A DNA stretch of 64,000 nucleotides, from the NCBI RefSeq assembly GCF_921293095.1, contig NC_060258.1, positions 930,001-994,000 of the forward strand. The letters are read 5' to 3'. The notes under the pieces are model-generated. The model searched no databases, was not told where the DNA came from, and saw only the letters and a program-made list of their open reading frames with translations. Made by a program: the position numbers and the translations under genes. Shown here piece by piece: positions 12,601 to 23,044 of this stretch. Within the stretch, counting starts at the first letter, position 1. Each line of letters starts with the position of its first letter. Source of the stretch: Ischnura elegans. Its lineage: Eukaryota > Arthropoda > Insecta > Odonata > Coenagrionidae.

Positions 12601-13640
12601 CCTAATAGGTATTATTATCTTAATCATTATTTCCAATACATATAACTTTAGGAGGCAGTTTTTTAGTTTATCCAGATTGTTTGTCCAATTATTGTCATGT
12701 AGGTATTCTTTACTTGACTGTTCCAGATGGATTTCTTAAGATATGTAAAAGGCAGAGCAGAGGCAAACTAGGACAACAGGAAATCTCTTCCCTCTGTCTA
12801 TCCAAACAACATATGGATACTCTGAAGAGAGCCATGCCTTCCAGAGGTTCAACTCAAGGCTTTGAAGTGATGTATGGATGTTAGCCCAGAAGCATGAGGC
12901 ATTCATTTTAATCCAGGCACAGCAGAGGCTGGATTTAATGTTAAGAATGCAGTCCTGATCTGCCTGCATACAACTAAGCATCAAGAGGAGTGAAACTCAT
13001 GGTGTCCACCTATGTGTTTCACTGTTAAAGTATCTTACTTCACAAATCTCACCTCAGGAATAGGAAAGCAAAAATTAAATACTTGTTGAAGGAAATAAAG
13101 TGGCCAGAATTTGAACTATTTTACCCAAATCACTAGAAAAAATGTGAAACAACCATTGGTAAATGTTGCTGACAAAATTTCGATTGATTGTGATAAATAA
13201 ATATTAATCTCTCCTTTGTTTCTGTTCATGCAAAAGAATCTTATTAGCCTTAAATTGCTTGTACCTGTGTTGCAATACTTATATGTATGTCAACTACTTA
13301 ATTGTACTGGATTACTTCTACCAAAGTAACTGTCAGTAAGTATTACCACAGACATTTCAAGGTATACAGTTAAGAATTTTATTAATTTGTAAAATCACAT
13401 TTAAATTAGGTTGTTGATGTCATCATTTCATGGTCTTCGATTGTGAAAGTGTATATTCTCTGCATTTCATGTGCAACATTGCTTTCAGTTGTAATAAAAA
13501 TGTTGATTGTGAATAAGCAACTTGATTTTATTCTTTTTTTCGGAGTTTCACAATCAAAGACCTAGGCTGCTTGTACATTATTCTTAAAATAAAACATCAG
13601 AATTACTCTTCAGTGTAACAAGCATTTTATGGTAGCTGTT
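9684..13640. other. Long non-coding region
   Basis: No gene is recognised. Small open frames (for example 11040-11246 and 12681-12884) have no domain, no conserved codon pattern that can be seen and no splice context. The only clear structure is the 49-bp duplication at 11196-11293. Confidence 0.4.
11196..11293. repeat. 49-bp direct tandem duplication
   Basis: The unit beginning AGTTCTGCATGGCTG at 11196 is repeated at 11245 with a few substitutions. It is an ordinary slipped duplication with no visible function. Confidence 0.85.
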
Positions 13641-13654
13641 TAAGAAAGCATTCC

Positions 13655-13721
13655 CTGCGGAGAGGGGATTCGAGAATATCTCCGCAGTATCCCTGCTTGT
13701 CGTAAAAGGCGACTAAAAGGG
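13655..13721. repeat. Hairpin plus dispersed SINE-like core motif, copy 1
   Basis: A perfect 9-bp inverted repeat (CTGCGGAGA at 13655-13663 and TCTCCGCAG at 13679-13687) leads directly into a 37-bp motif, 13685-13721, that recurs at 15514-15550 (CCCTGCTTGTCG, then AAGGCGACTAAAAGGG). The recurrence suggests a conserved core of a SINE or other short retroposon. The family was not identified. Confidence 0.5.
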
Positions 13722-15513
13722 TTGGAATCACAATAACTATGAAAGTTTTGGTTCCTTATAAAAAAAAATTGGAAATAATAATTTATTATATCCTGGAGGC
13801 ATTACAGGAATGCAATTTACAGGTCAGATTAAAATTAAAAGAAGTTACGCTACACACTCTAAAAAATTTTTGACTATAGGAATGACAATAGCTGGCATTC
13901 AAATACAGACATTGTTGGAGTGTTTTTAGATGCACCAGAAGGGCATTGCGCAATTTAGTACACAACTTTGGTTCCCTCCTAGAAGAGACTTCACAATTTT
14001 GTTGAAGATACAGATCAGTTACCTGTCTAGTATTATGTTCATGGTAGCACATGCTTTTCACAAACAAAGATAAATATTCCCGTGTAAAAACCCATGTGCA
14101 TACAATGTAAATACATGGTACAGTAAGCAATTCTAACTTTTTAAAAAGGGGTCGTCTATGGCTCCTGAACTTAACATTATGCATAGATCTTACTGTCTCC
14201 TTTTCAATTAAAAAAAATTGAAATGGGTCATAGACAAGAAATACAAAAAAACAGTTAACTATTCAACTCACTGCTAACACATGCAGTGTAGAACTGAATT
14301 ACAATATGAAGAGATAGTATATACTTGAGTAAGCCAGGTCCTCGCGTGTCCTAAGCACCCCACATTTTTTGTGCTGGCTCATGAGGAAGGAAATAAAGAT
14401 AAAATTCAATTTTTAGCCCTAAATGTTACATTATTTTGTCATGGCATGAATGTACAATCTATTATTCAAAACTATTTGCTAAAATTGAGTGTTCCTGCTT
14501 ATCTTTTGCATGAATTTATTGCCTTACGCATCAATATCGCCATCCTGATATCCAACCACAGAAGTTCAGACCTGTTTGCAATTTCGATTCATTATTATTC
14601 AATTACGGATGTCCTTCGGCAAGTTAAATGGAAACAGATTGCTCTTCATACCTTCTAGATGCCTGAAAGCAGTAGTTGGGTCTGTTTTATGAGCTGATGG
14701 TGTGGGCAATTGCAAAACCTGAACATCTTGGTATCACATGGGAAAACTCAAGGTGATAGCATTTTCATATTATTATGAAATTAAATATCATTACTCTCGA
14801 GGAAATAAAAACAAGAATCACTGATGAATATCTATATCATGACAGTTATTTTGAATTTTCGTTGCTATCGCCTAGATCTGAGAAAAATCACTTCACTTCT
14901 TCTGTCCCATACGTCACTGTCTTTGCTGCAGTGCAGTTCATTCACAATGCAACATTTTTTAATCCTTATCAATGCCATCACTGATTCAGAATTCATCGTG
15001 GGCAGTAGTAAGATATTATAGTGATGAAGGTATTCTTGGTTCAAGTGGAGTGCTGATGGTGGTTGAACTTTGTGGAGGGAATATACATTACTAAGGCGTA
15101 GCATTGCGTGACACAAATGAGTAAAATGATTGGATCCAGTGCTTTGAAGATGGATCTTCTAGGCTGTGTGGTGGATGCTGTAGCAATGGTTGAACTACCA
15201 TTACAACTTAGTGGCACAGCAATGGAATATACCATGTAATGGTTGAATTTTTTTAATTAAATAGCTATTGGGTTTACACTGCTCTCATGCCCTCCTATAG
15301 GAACATCAGTTTTTTTTACAATTCTCGAACTTGTGACAAAACATTTTGGTATTCAGTATGCCACTTTGTGAAAGAATTTTGATATTGGATTGCATGGATT
15401 GCGAATAAGCAAACATGATGAAAGCACAATAGACTTAGTTCTGATTGTTGCAAGTTCTTGGTCATTCTCATTAGGAAAGCCTTCCCTGGGAATTGGGGGA
15501 CTAGAAAGGCCAA
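13722..15513. other. Non-coding DNA between the two core-motif copies
   Basis: AT-rich. The 132-codon minus-strand frame at 13786-14184 shows no domain and is not supported as a gene. Nothing else is recognised. Confidence 0.4.
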
Positions 15514-15550
15514 CAGTATCCCTGCTTGTCGCAGAAGGCGACTAAAAGGG
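15514..15550. repeat. Dispersed SINE-like core motif, copy 2
   Basis: Same 37-bp motif as at 13685-13721 with two substitutions. The sequence to its left (15470-15513) differs from the left of copy 1, so only the core is shared. Confidence 0.5.
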
Positions 15551-15924
15551 TGACGGTGCAGCAAAGGGATGGCCAGCTCGATGTCTTTCTCTGAGGCATC
15601 CTTTAACAGTTAGTTCATATGTACAGCCTCTGCAATGAATGTACTGTAATGTTAGCAATAACCCTTATTTTTTGTGTGTATCTTACACGTAGTACTGGTG
15701 GTTATGCTAAATATAATTTAAAAATTTTCATAAAGAAAGGCAAGAGGCTGTTTAAAATTATATAAATCTATGAAAACATGAATATTGATACATAGACTTA
15801 CTCAGCAACAAAATAAAAAGTGCAGGGAAGTAGGCAGTATTACTGACAGGCTCCATGGAATGTATTGTTTTTCATATAGCGCATTGATGCCTAAATGGTT
15901 ACAATATTGAGATTTGGAACACGG

Positions 15925-17960
15925 TTTATTCTTCGACATAGAGAAGGCCTACGACCGGGTTTGGCGCAGAAAAATCTTACGCACTCTGCATGATTGCGGT
16001 TTTAGGGGCAACCTACCGACTTTTCTTCAAAAAATTTTAACAAACCGTATTTTTTAAGTAAGGCTGGGGCAGTTACTAGCGCGTCCTTACCCTCTTGACA
16101 ACGGAGACCCCAGGGGTCCGTCTTGAGCGTAACGCTTATCGCTATTGCGATCAACGACGTAGCTGAGTACATCCAGACGCCGATAATGTCCACTCTGTTC
16201 GTAGATGACCTGAGGATTTTCTGCAGGTCATCAAGAGTGGCTAACATATCGAGATTGATCCAGGTCACGTTGAACAAATTAGACCAATGGACCCATAGTA
16301 GCGGTTTTCGATTTTCATCTGGGAAAACCAAATGCGTTCACTTCCACCGCGTCAGAGGCGTCCACATATCTCCTACACTTCGTCTTAGCGGTAGAAATCT
16401 CCCATTTGTGGAGGCAATCCGTTTTCTGGGGCTAACATTGGTTCAAAGACTCAAATGGCGAGATCACATTAGTAATCTGAAGGAAAGTTGTTTTTAGTCT
16501 GTAAATATTGTAAAGTTTTTGAGTCACATATCGTGGGGAGCAGACCGCACCACCCTACTCCTACTATTTCGCACATTGGTGCTGTCTAAAATAGACTACG
16601 GCTCCTTCGTTTATGCATCTGCCCGCCCATCGTATCTACGAGCGTTAAATTCTTTGCACAACGCCGCGCTACGGCTCTGCACTGGGGCCTTTCGAACCAG
16701 CCCAGTTCCAAGCATCCATTCTGACGCAGGAGAATTCCTCCCTTGTGCTATCGTAGGACTTGGCTGCTTTGCAGTAATGCATCCAATATTTTATCTATGA
16801 CGAGTCACCCATGCTAGGACATACTTTTTAAACCCCGTTTTATAAACGTTTTTAATCGAAGGACTAGGGCAACGAGACCTGTAAGTATTCGTTTTAATGA
16901 TTTTATTCTCGGGTGTGATTTGCAATTATCCGACGTATACCCTGTTGCGTACTCTACTTATGCACCTTGGTTGACTCCCACTCCTACGGTTAATATGTTT
17001 TTACTATCTCGACCAATATCCTCCACTACTCCCTTGGAATACCAACGTGAGTATTTTAAGTTTTGGTGGAACCACCCCAATTTAATCCCCATCTAGACGG
17101 ACGGATCGAAATACAACTCTGCCTGTGCATGTGCAGCATTTACACGGCGGAACTTTACACAATTAAAATGGCTTTGGAAGCCTTGAGTGACGAAAATGGC
17201 TCCTTTGTCATATGCACCGACTCCCGTAGCTCTTTACAATCCATTTGTGGCTTCTCGCCCATGCATCCAGTTGTTCAACACATTCATTCCACGCTGCTGA
17301 CTCTCATGAGCGAGGGAATAGGTGGTTTTTTTTCTTTGAGTTCCGGGATATACGGGGATACATGGAAACAAACAAGCAGATTTGTTTGCCAAGGAAGCTC
17401 TTACTTACGATGAGATTACATCTACTAAAAAGTGTTGTTCTTGAACAGTGGAGGGAGTCGTGGAGGACTTTGAATGACAATAAACTGCGAAGCATCAAAC
17501 ATACGTCAGCTTGGCCTTCCTCTACCAGGACCAATCGAAGGGAGGAAGTAGTTATCACTCGTTTTGGGATAGGGCACTGCCCTCTGACTCATGGCTTTCT
17601 TTTTACCGAAGAGAAGCAAGCTCCTCAATGTTATGAGTGTAGGTGCTCTTTAAGCATCCGACATATCTTGACAGAGTGCGACAAATGCCGTGACGCGTGG
17701 ACACGGTTCAATCTAGATGGGGACCTAGAATCTATGTTAGGAGACCACCCCACCAATTTAAGTAGTACAATTTTGTTTCTCAAGGAAATAGGTCTTTTTA
17801 ATGAAATTTAAAAGTTCCCCTCTATTTATGTAAGCAAATTGCGTAGTAAAGATCCATTTAAAATGCGCCTTGAATCATACGACGGAGTAGTGGTGCAAAG
17901 TGACCCTGCCGTCGACGCACCCTTTCGCTCAATTCTCTATTTGCAGGATCGCTAAATGAT
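15925..17960 (+). mobile_element. I-like non-LTR retrotransposon, 5' truncated and decayed
   Basis: Broken frames follow the order of the intact element at 55.2-60.9 kb. First are RT fingers/palm (FFDIEKAYDRVWRRKILRTL at about 15935). Next are the palm catalytic VDD in TLFVDDLRIFCRSS (about 16190-16230) and the thumb with RFLGLTL and RLKWRDHIS (about 16420-16470). Then comes RNase H (AELYTIKMALEAL and ICTDSRSSLQSI, about 17145-17245) and a Cys/His tail CYECRCSLSIRHILTEC (about 17630-17675). At least four frame breaks and internal losses are present, including the WxPGH part of RNase H. The 3' UTR shares GTGCAAAGTGACC with GTCGACGCACC (17892-17921) with the other element. Not functional. Confidence 0.8.
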
Positions 17961-19527
17961 AGCTAGAAAATACTTTATCGCTTGCAAAATTACATGCTAA
18001 ATCGAACACATGCTAGAAAAATAAAGAATTGGAAGTTTATAACCCGACAGGCAGGAAAAAGTGTGACGTACTGAATAGACCACTGATTTATTTAATAAAT
18101 GAACATCATCAAGTTCGACTGCCAAGACACATGAAGACACGTTAAAACGTGTCCAAGCGTGTCAAAACATGTACTGAATAACTTTTGCAGTGTATTTCCC
18201 AATGTATTTACAATGTATTTCCCAACGTTTTCCAATGTATTTAATGGAAAGGTCTCAGGTCTTACTTAAAATGTAAGGAGGACAACGAAGTCAAATCAAG
18301 AGCCCCCAAACGCTGTTACAATAATATTTTGACAAATCTGATTTGTGTTCAGATTTTTTTGACAGATCTTTATACCACTTCCTAGAGGTATGAAGATCTG
18401 TCAAATGAGTGGTATCACTTGTATACCCCCCTCTTATATTTTACGTCATATTGATCCTTTACAAAATAGGGGGGTCCCTCCTGCTGTCACTTTTCGCATC
18501 ATCTCCTATGCCACAGCTCTATGTCGTTCCCATGATTGTCAAACATTGCACTGCCACAGCTCCATATGGGCATGCATTACGATTGGCTGAAATGAGGTTT
18601 CAGTGACGGTTACAACAATGGGAAAAGCACCAAACGAGTGATGAAAAAGGTGATGGGAATCCTCTTCACTGGGATGATCGCGAAAAACAATTGCGCACCA
18701 TGCTCACCACAGAGTCATCACTTGATTTGACACACGGAATGATTGCTGAAGTGATCACTCGCAATTAATGAAAAATCATCGTATGATTCATGATTTAATG
18801 ATATTGGATTAATCCACGGAGGACTGAATTTGTGTGGTGGAAAAACTGCGCAAAACAAAGCAGAAGTACCTACGCTCACCAGGTCATCAGTGGCCAATGG
18901 GTCTGATGCATCATTTGAAATTCCAGCTGGATCTGACGTGTAGAGCACAGGAGAGTTCCTTTCACTCAGAGGGTCTTCATTCTCATCTTTTAGAGCAAAC
19001 TAGAAGATAATGCTGAGTGCCAATCATAAAAGGTCAAATAATAATAAAACATAGCAATAATAATGCAAATGCTAATAAATGATTACAATAGACCTCCTTT
19101 TTTACATTTGATTTCATTAATTTCTGTCCCAGATGAGGCCACCACCCAGCCCCCTCCTCCTCTGGACCAGGACACGTGAGAGCCTAAAGCATGTTGGCAC
19201 AAGATTTTAGTGACCAACTACTATAAAATGGCTGACACGACCAGTTTATTCGGCACACCTTGGTGTGTAATGCTTCTCCATTTGCTAGCCACAGCGGAAG
19301 TGGGTAAAGTCTTCTCCTTCCAACCTGGAGGTTACATGATCGCATCCAAACTTGGTGGTTTTCCCCACCCAGGTCTTGGAATACATGCCTGTGTGGCACT
19401 TTTAGTGTACCTCCCCCAAAATTTCTGGAACCCCCCAGAAATACCTCCGAACTTATCCGCAGCACTTCGCGCAAAAAGTTCTTAGCGGTCCTAAGGTTTT
19501 TCGGGCAAAGGCCCTTCGACTCAAAGT
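17961..19527. other. Non-coding DNA with a hairpin and short repeats
   Basis: No gene is recognised. Repeated TGTATTTCCCAA-like words lie at 18191-18240, a strong inverted repeat at 18357-18406, and a C-rich stretch around 19150. The open frames at 19184-19485 on both strands have no domain. Confidence 0.4.
18357..18406. repeat. Inverted repeat, 20-bp arms, 10-nt loop
   Basis: The arm 18357-18376 (TTTTGACAGATCTTTATACC) pairs with 18387-18406 with a single interior mismatch, around the loop ACTTCCTAGA. It could be the end-to-end remnant of a small inverted-repeat element, or a hairpin RNA precursor. There is no evidence of transcription. Confidence 0.6.
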
Positions 19528-19650
19528 TTCGGAGACCCTTAAGTCTCGGAGACTCTAAGTCTCGGAGACTCTAAGTCTCGGAGACTCTAAGTCTCGGAGA
19601 CTCTAAGTCTCGGAGACTCTAAGTCTCGGAGACTCTAAGTCTCGGAACTC
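19528..19650. repeat. 16-bp minisatellite, about 7.5 units, near-palindromic
   Basis: Units of AAGTCTCGGAGACTCT repeat with GGAGAC at 19531, 19548, 19564, 19580, 19596, 19612 and 19628. Each unit contains AGTCTC/GGAGACT, an inverted repeat around a single G, so each single strand can fold into serial short hairpins. The units are almost identical, which indicates recent expansion. Confidence 0.9.
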
Positions 19651-20479
19651 ATGACTCCGGAACTCTGCCCTCCGAAATCTGCCAACCGAACCAGCCATAC
19701 CTGGAGATCAAGAATTGTATAGGTAGTGCGGCGGAGGAATACTTACTCCTTGGCAATCAAGGGGAAATGGCTGCTGAGGCACAAGTATGCCGTTTGGATT
19801 GAGAAGTACTACCGTTGTCATATCACATCTCTCTCTCCCTCCAACACCCCACCCCACTATGTCTCTCCCCTCCATAAATTCCAATGAATTGCCTCTATCG
19901 GCCATCACCCGACTTGGTGATGTCTACAACCCAGACGATTGAGGGGAAAATTCCGGCCTGTACGCGGTTCCCCCCTCCGGTTCCCTACCCCGGCTGGGAT
20001 GACGGACGTTTTGCAGTGGTGCCAGTCAACAGAGGCGCCTTCAGTGCAGATTCGCAGCTGATTGAACATCGCCCTATTACCCCTCCACTCCATGGCAAAA
20101 TCTCTCCCCTACACCCTGACACGTCTCTTGAGTACGCAAACCCTCTCTTTTGCTCGGGCGCTTGTAATGGACGGATGGTGTGACTGATATGGGTGATTTT
20201 AGCAAAATTATACAGCTTGTACCTAGTTTGGTAATGTTTCCTTTGGGATCATTAGTTATCATTGTTGTTTTCTGTAATAATTCTGATTTTGAATATTTCT
20301 ACTTCTAATAGATATTGATTTAAAATAATTCATAAATTTTTGGAAAATTGTTTCTGTAGTGCTGATTTCTTGTATGTGGAGTCTTTCCCTGAACCAGGCC
20401 CTTGTGACCGACGATTGAAGTTCCCAATGCCTGGGGCTTACGTGCACAATCTCCAAGATTTAACGACGTAACGCCGCAA
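19651..20479. other. Non-coding DNA
   Basis: A GC-richer patch (19880-20180) has open frames on both strands but no recognised domain. It may be old repeat sequence. Nothing else is supported. Confidence 0.35.
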
Positions 20480-20745
20480 GGTATATGAATACCTCGCAAA
20501 CGGTGAAAAATCAGGCACATAGTTTTCTCGGCCGAAAACCGGAATCCATTTTGTTGAGACCATGGGTACAGCTTGTTAATGGTCATTTGTAATTGCCTTC
20601 CTGCAATGGCGACTTTAGACGATCGGCAAAATATCGCCAGATCGTCCACAAATAATGATCCCGGTACCGGTTCTTTAATACATTCCACTACATCATCGAT
20701 TGCTAGGGCCAAGATACATACGATGAGTTTAGCATAGCGCTGCAC
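20480..20745 (-). mobile_element. I-like LINE reverse-transcriptase fragment
   Basis: A minus-strand frame encodes the RT palm around LALAIDDVVECIKEPVPGSL and FVDDLAIFCRSS (catalytic VDD), followed by QMTINKLYPWSQQNGFRFS and EKTMCLIFHRLRGIHIP. This is the same order and wording as the element at 55-60 kb. The match stops near 20480, and the rest of the frame is unrelated. It is an isolated fragment of about 88 codons. Confidence 0.75.
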
Positions 20746-21603
20746 TGGGAGAAGCGAGATGACAAGAGCGTTTTCTGCCCCAGAATTAATTAGTTACCAA
20801 AAAATTTCCAAGGGTTTTCAGAGAAATGCAAATATTCCCTGAGTTCCTCAGGACTTAAAACTTCCTTAAGAATGCTTGGTTTTAAGGGTTGCTGGATACC
20901 CTATCAAACTAAGTTAGGATCACATCCACCAACAACAGACCTGCCAAAGTTCTTTTCTTCTCTGCCCCATCCCAGCTGAGTTGAGATGCAACATTGTCAG
21001 TCATAAACCGTGTTAACATTCTTTTTGTTACAACTGCAAGATGAATTATCCCTACACGACTCTAATAAGTTACCTGTAAAATAAATAAACTACATGGTAA
21101 AGAGTAATCCATAAATGAGTTAGGCATAACTACTTTCATGCGAACAAGCCTACAATATTAATTTCATGATTTTTTGGCCAGGTTTAGCCCTAACTTGATG
21201 CCACAAAATTATTTTCATGAAGTTTATAGTAAACTAACAAGTCAAAAAGACATCTCAAGCATGAATATTAAATGAAACATAATAAACTAGGACTTAAAAA
21301 CAGGCCTACCATATCACTCTTCACCGACTCATTGCCAAGAGATCCAATCAATTGCTCCATATATTCCATCGTCCGCTGTGGAAAATTTTATGGTATTGCT
21401 CGACGTTTTTGTGTTGCAAACCGCATCATGTATTGCTTGAATTGATTCACTATTCCGAGCTGTAGTTGCTTGAACACAGCTAATTCTCTAAATACCTGTT
21501 TATTGTAATGTAGGAAAAAATAAATTGTAAATTTCACAATTTAAATAGATGATTTCAGGCTTTAATACAAGGTAGGCTCAAATCAATTGAAGAATCCGAG
21601 TAA
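20746..21603. other. Non-coding DNA
   Basis: AT-rich, with no exon, repeat or RNA gene supported. Confidence 0.4.
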
Positions 21604-21995
21604 CTAGCAACAAAATAAGCACCTAGTAACATTCAAATAAGTGATACAATTTCCGAGGGGGAGGGGGGCCTCTTCGCGGCTGGAGCGATGTTTGTTGCGA
21701 TCGGCCTCTGTTAATGATAGCTGCTGGGCTATGTCCGCCACCGTCTCTTCATCGTTGGCATGCGCAGAGACAGCCGAGGTCGCCACATCCGCGCAACGTC
21801 TGCCGATTTCGTTTCTCGGACTATCCGGGTGCGACTCTCTTCATGGCAGCGGGCACATGATCTTTTTTTGTCCTTCATATAAAATATGAGTACCGTGACC
21901 GTTAATATTCAGATGTGAAGGAATGTTGGTTTTTATCACTATTTTTGCAAAGAAGGTTCCAGTTCTCGTGCCCGCAAGGCGTTAAGATGCACACC
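21604..21995 (-). pseudogene. Tx1-like LINE ORF1 fragment (T2/T4 family)
   Basis: The minus strand encodes GTRTGTFFAKIVIKTNIPSHL-like sequence, a broken CCHC knuckle (the CARC...H...C of the T4 copy at about 29060-29115 is frameshifted here), then IGRRCADVATS and DEETVADIAQQLSLTEADRN. It is colinear with 28960-29240 on the plus strand. It starts abruptly after 5S spacer sequence and ends near 21640 without the rest of ORF1. The fragment is one more copy of the LINE family that splits the 5S genes to its right. Confidence 0.7.
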
Positions 21996-22069
21996 TTTCT
22001 AGGTACAAATTTCGACTGAAAAGTGTGATTCGTTCTCCTGAGGGTGTGGAAAAAAATGAATATGTAATA
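21996..22069 (-). other. 5S rDNA spacer immediately downstream of the 5S fragment
   Basis: Reading the minus strand away from the 5S end, a T-run, then AGGAGAACGAAT and TCGAAATTT match the sequence after the other 5S 3' end at 26920-26985. Shared spacer shows that these are true pieces of a 5S repeat, not isolated retroposed 5S copies. Confidence 0.7.
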
Positions 22070-22169
22070 CCAACAGCACCCGGTGTTCCCAGGAGGTCTC
22101 CCATCCAAGTACTATCCGGGCGCGACGTTGCTTAACTTCGGTGATCGGACGAGATCGAACCGGTTTATT
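22070..22169 (-). rRNA. 5S rRNA gene fragment (nt 22 to 3' end)
   Basis: Minus strand from 22169 reads AATAAACCGG, then TCGTCCGATCACCGAAG, GATAGTACTTGGATGGGAG and ends GGGTGCTGTTGG. This is arthropod 5S rRNA lacking its first 21 nt. It carries a 4-nt insertion (GATC) after CCGGTTC and several substitutions, so it is a pseudogene fragment. It marks the 3' side of a LINE insertion. Confidence 0.9.
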
Positions 22170-22194
22170 GTTTCAAATATTTTTTTATTGGTAT
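22170..22194 (-). mobile_element. Minute LINE-tail insertion followed by retained ATACCA duplication
   Basis: Minus strand order is ATACCA (22194-22189), then the 19-nt ATAAAAAAATATTTGAAAC (22188-22170), then 5S from nt 22. The 19-mer resembles the last bases of element T1 (26800-26819), and ATACCA is 5S nt 11-16. This is best read as a T2 insertion duplicating ATACCA followed by an extremely 5'-truncated T1-type insertion at the second site, replacing 5S nt 17-21. Confidence 0.6.
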
Positions 22195-22492
22195 ATTTTT
22201 TTCTAAAAAAATTTACAAAGGTATTTACAATGGGTTTGGTTTTCATCATTAATTTAACAGTAGTTGTCACATACGTTGGATTTGTAATGTGTAGTTTACG
22301 AAAACAAAAAAGAAAAAATAGGTATATGTCATTACATCAATTTTTTTATTATAATACAGTACACTTATCTAAATAAATATAAATATTGTTTTTATTTGGT
22401 ACAGACAATAAGTTAGTCAAGTGAAAACCATACAATGAAAAAAAGAGAAAATAAACCAGAATTTTTAAAATCAAAAGTACAGAACAAATAAT

Positions 22493-22558
22493 GTTGCATG
22501 TGAGAATCGAACTTATTATCTACATCTCAATGGCCGCATGCGGTAACCACTAAGCCGT
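22493..22558 (-). repeat. tRNA-like sequence in the T2 3' UTR
   Basis: The minus strand shows A-box GGCTTAGTGG then B-box AGTTCGATTCTC, about 45 nt apart, with a palindromic CCGCATGCGG just after the A box. It is preceded by AATAAAAAAA (22569-22560). It differs in sequence from the cassettes in T1 and T3 but occupies the same place, downstream of ORF2 and a few hundred bases before the 5S junction. Confidence 0.55.
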
Positions 22559-23044
22559 TTTTTTATTCAAGGTATTTATTATTTCAAGTTTTTAACAAGT
22601 ACATAAATTCATGAGAAACTGATATTGCTTACATAAAAAAGAAAGGAGAATTGCATATAAAAAACAATTCAAAATCTGAAGGCGTTAATAATTGCTTGTT
22701 TTTGTTTTTATAAGCCCTGAAGGAGCAAAAAGAAAGGAAAGGAATGAGCACAATAATAAGCAAAAAAATGAGCATAGAAAAATAATCTTTCATATGGGAT
22801 TGCAGTCTAAAAATACAGTTCATAGGAATTTAGTGGTAAGTAGATCACTATTTAATGAGTTCAAGTTTAGCACTAGGAATGTTTTTGTTTTTTTTCCAGT
22901 TTGGGTATAACACTACCCAGGATCATGATCAACAATGTCAATAAAAACATTTTTCAGAAATGAACGAGTTCGGCGGTGCGCCAGATAGTGGTGCACACAT
23001 CATAAAACGTAATAGTCCTTCTCCCACTGGCTTTTTATGCAGAG

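Noticed and set aside
13786-14184. 132-codon minus-strand open frame
   Set aside because: No recognisable domain, Cys/Ser/His-rich random-looking composition, AT-rich context and no splice or start context. Long enough to arise by chance.
19184-20262. Several overlapping frames of 60-99 codons on both strands
   Set aside because: GC-richer patch gives fewer stops; no conserved motif and both strands open equally.
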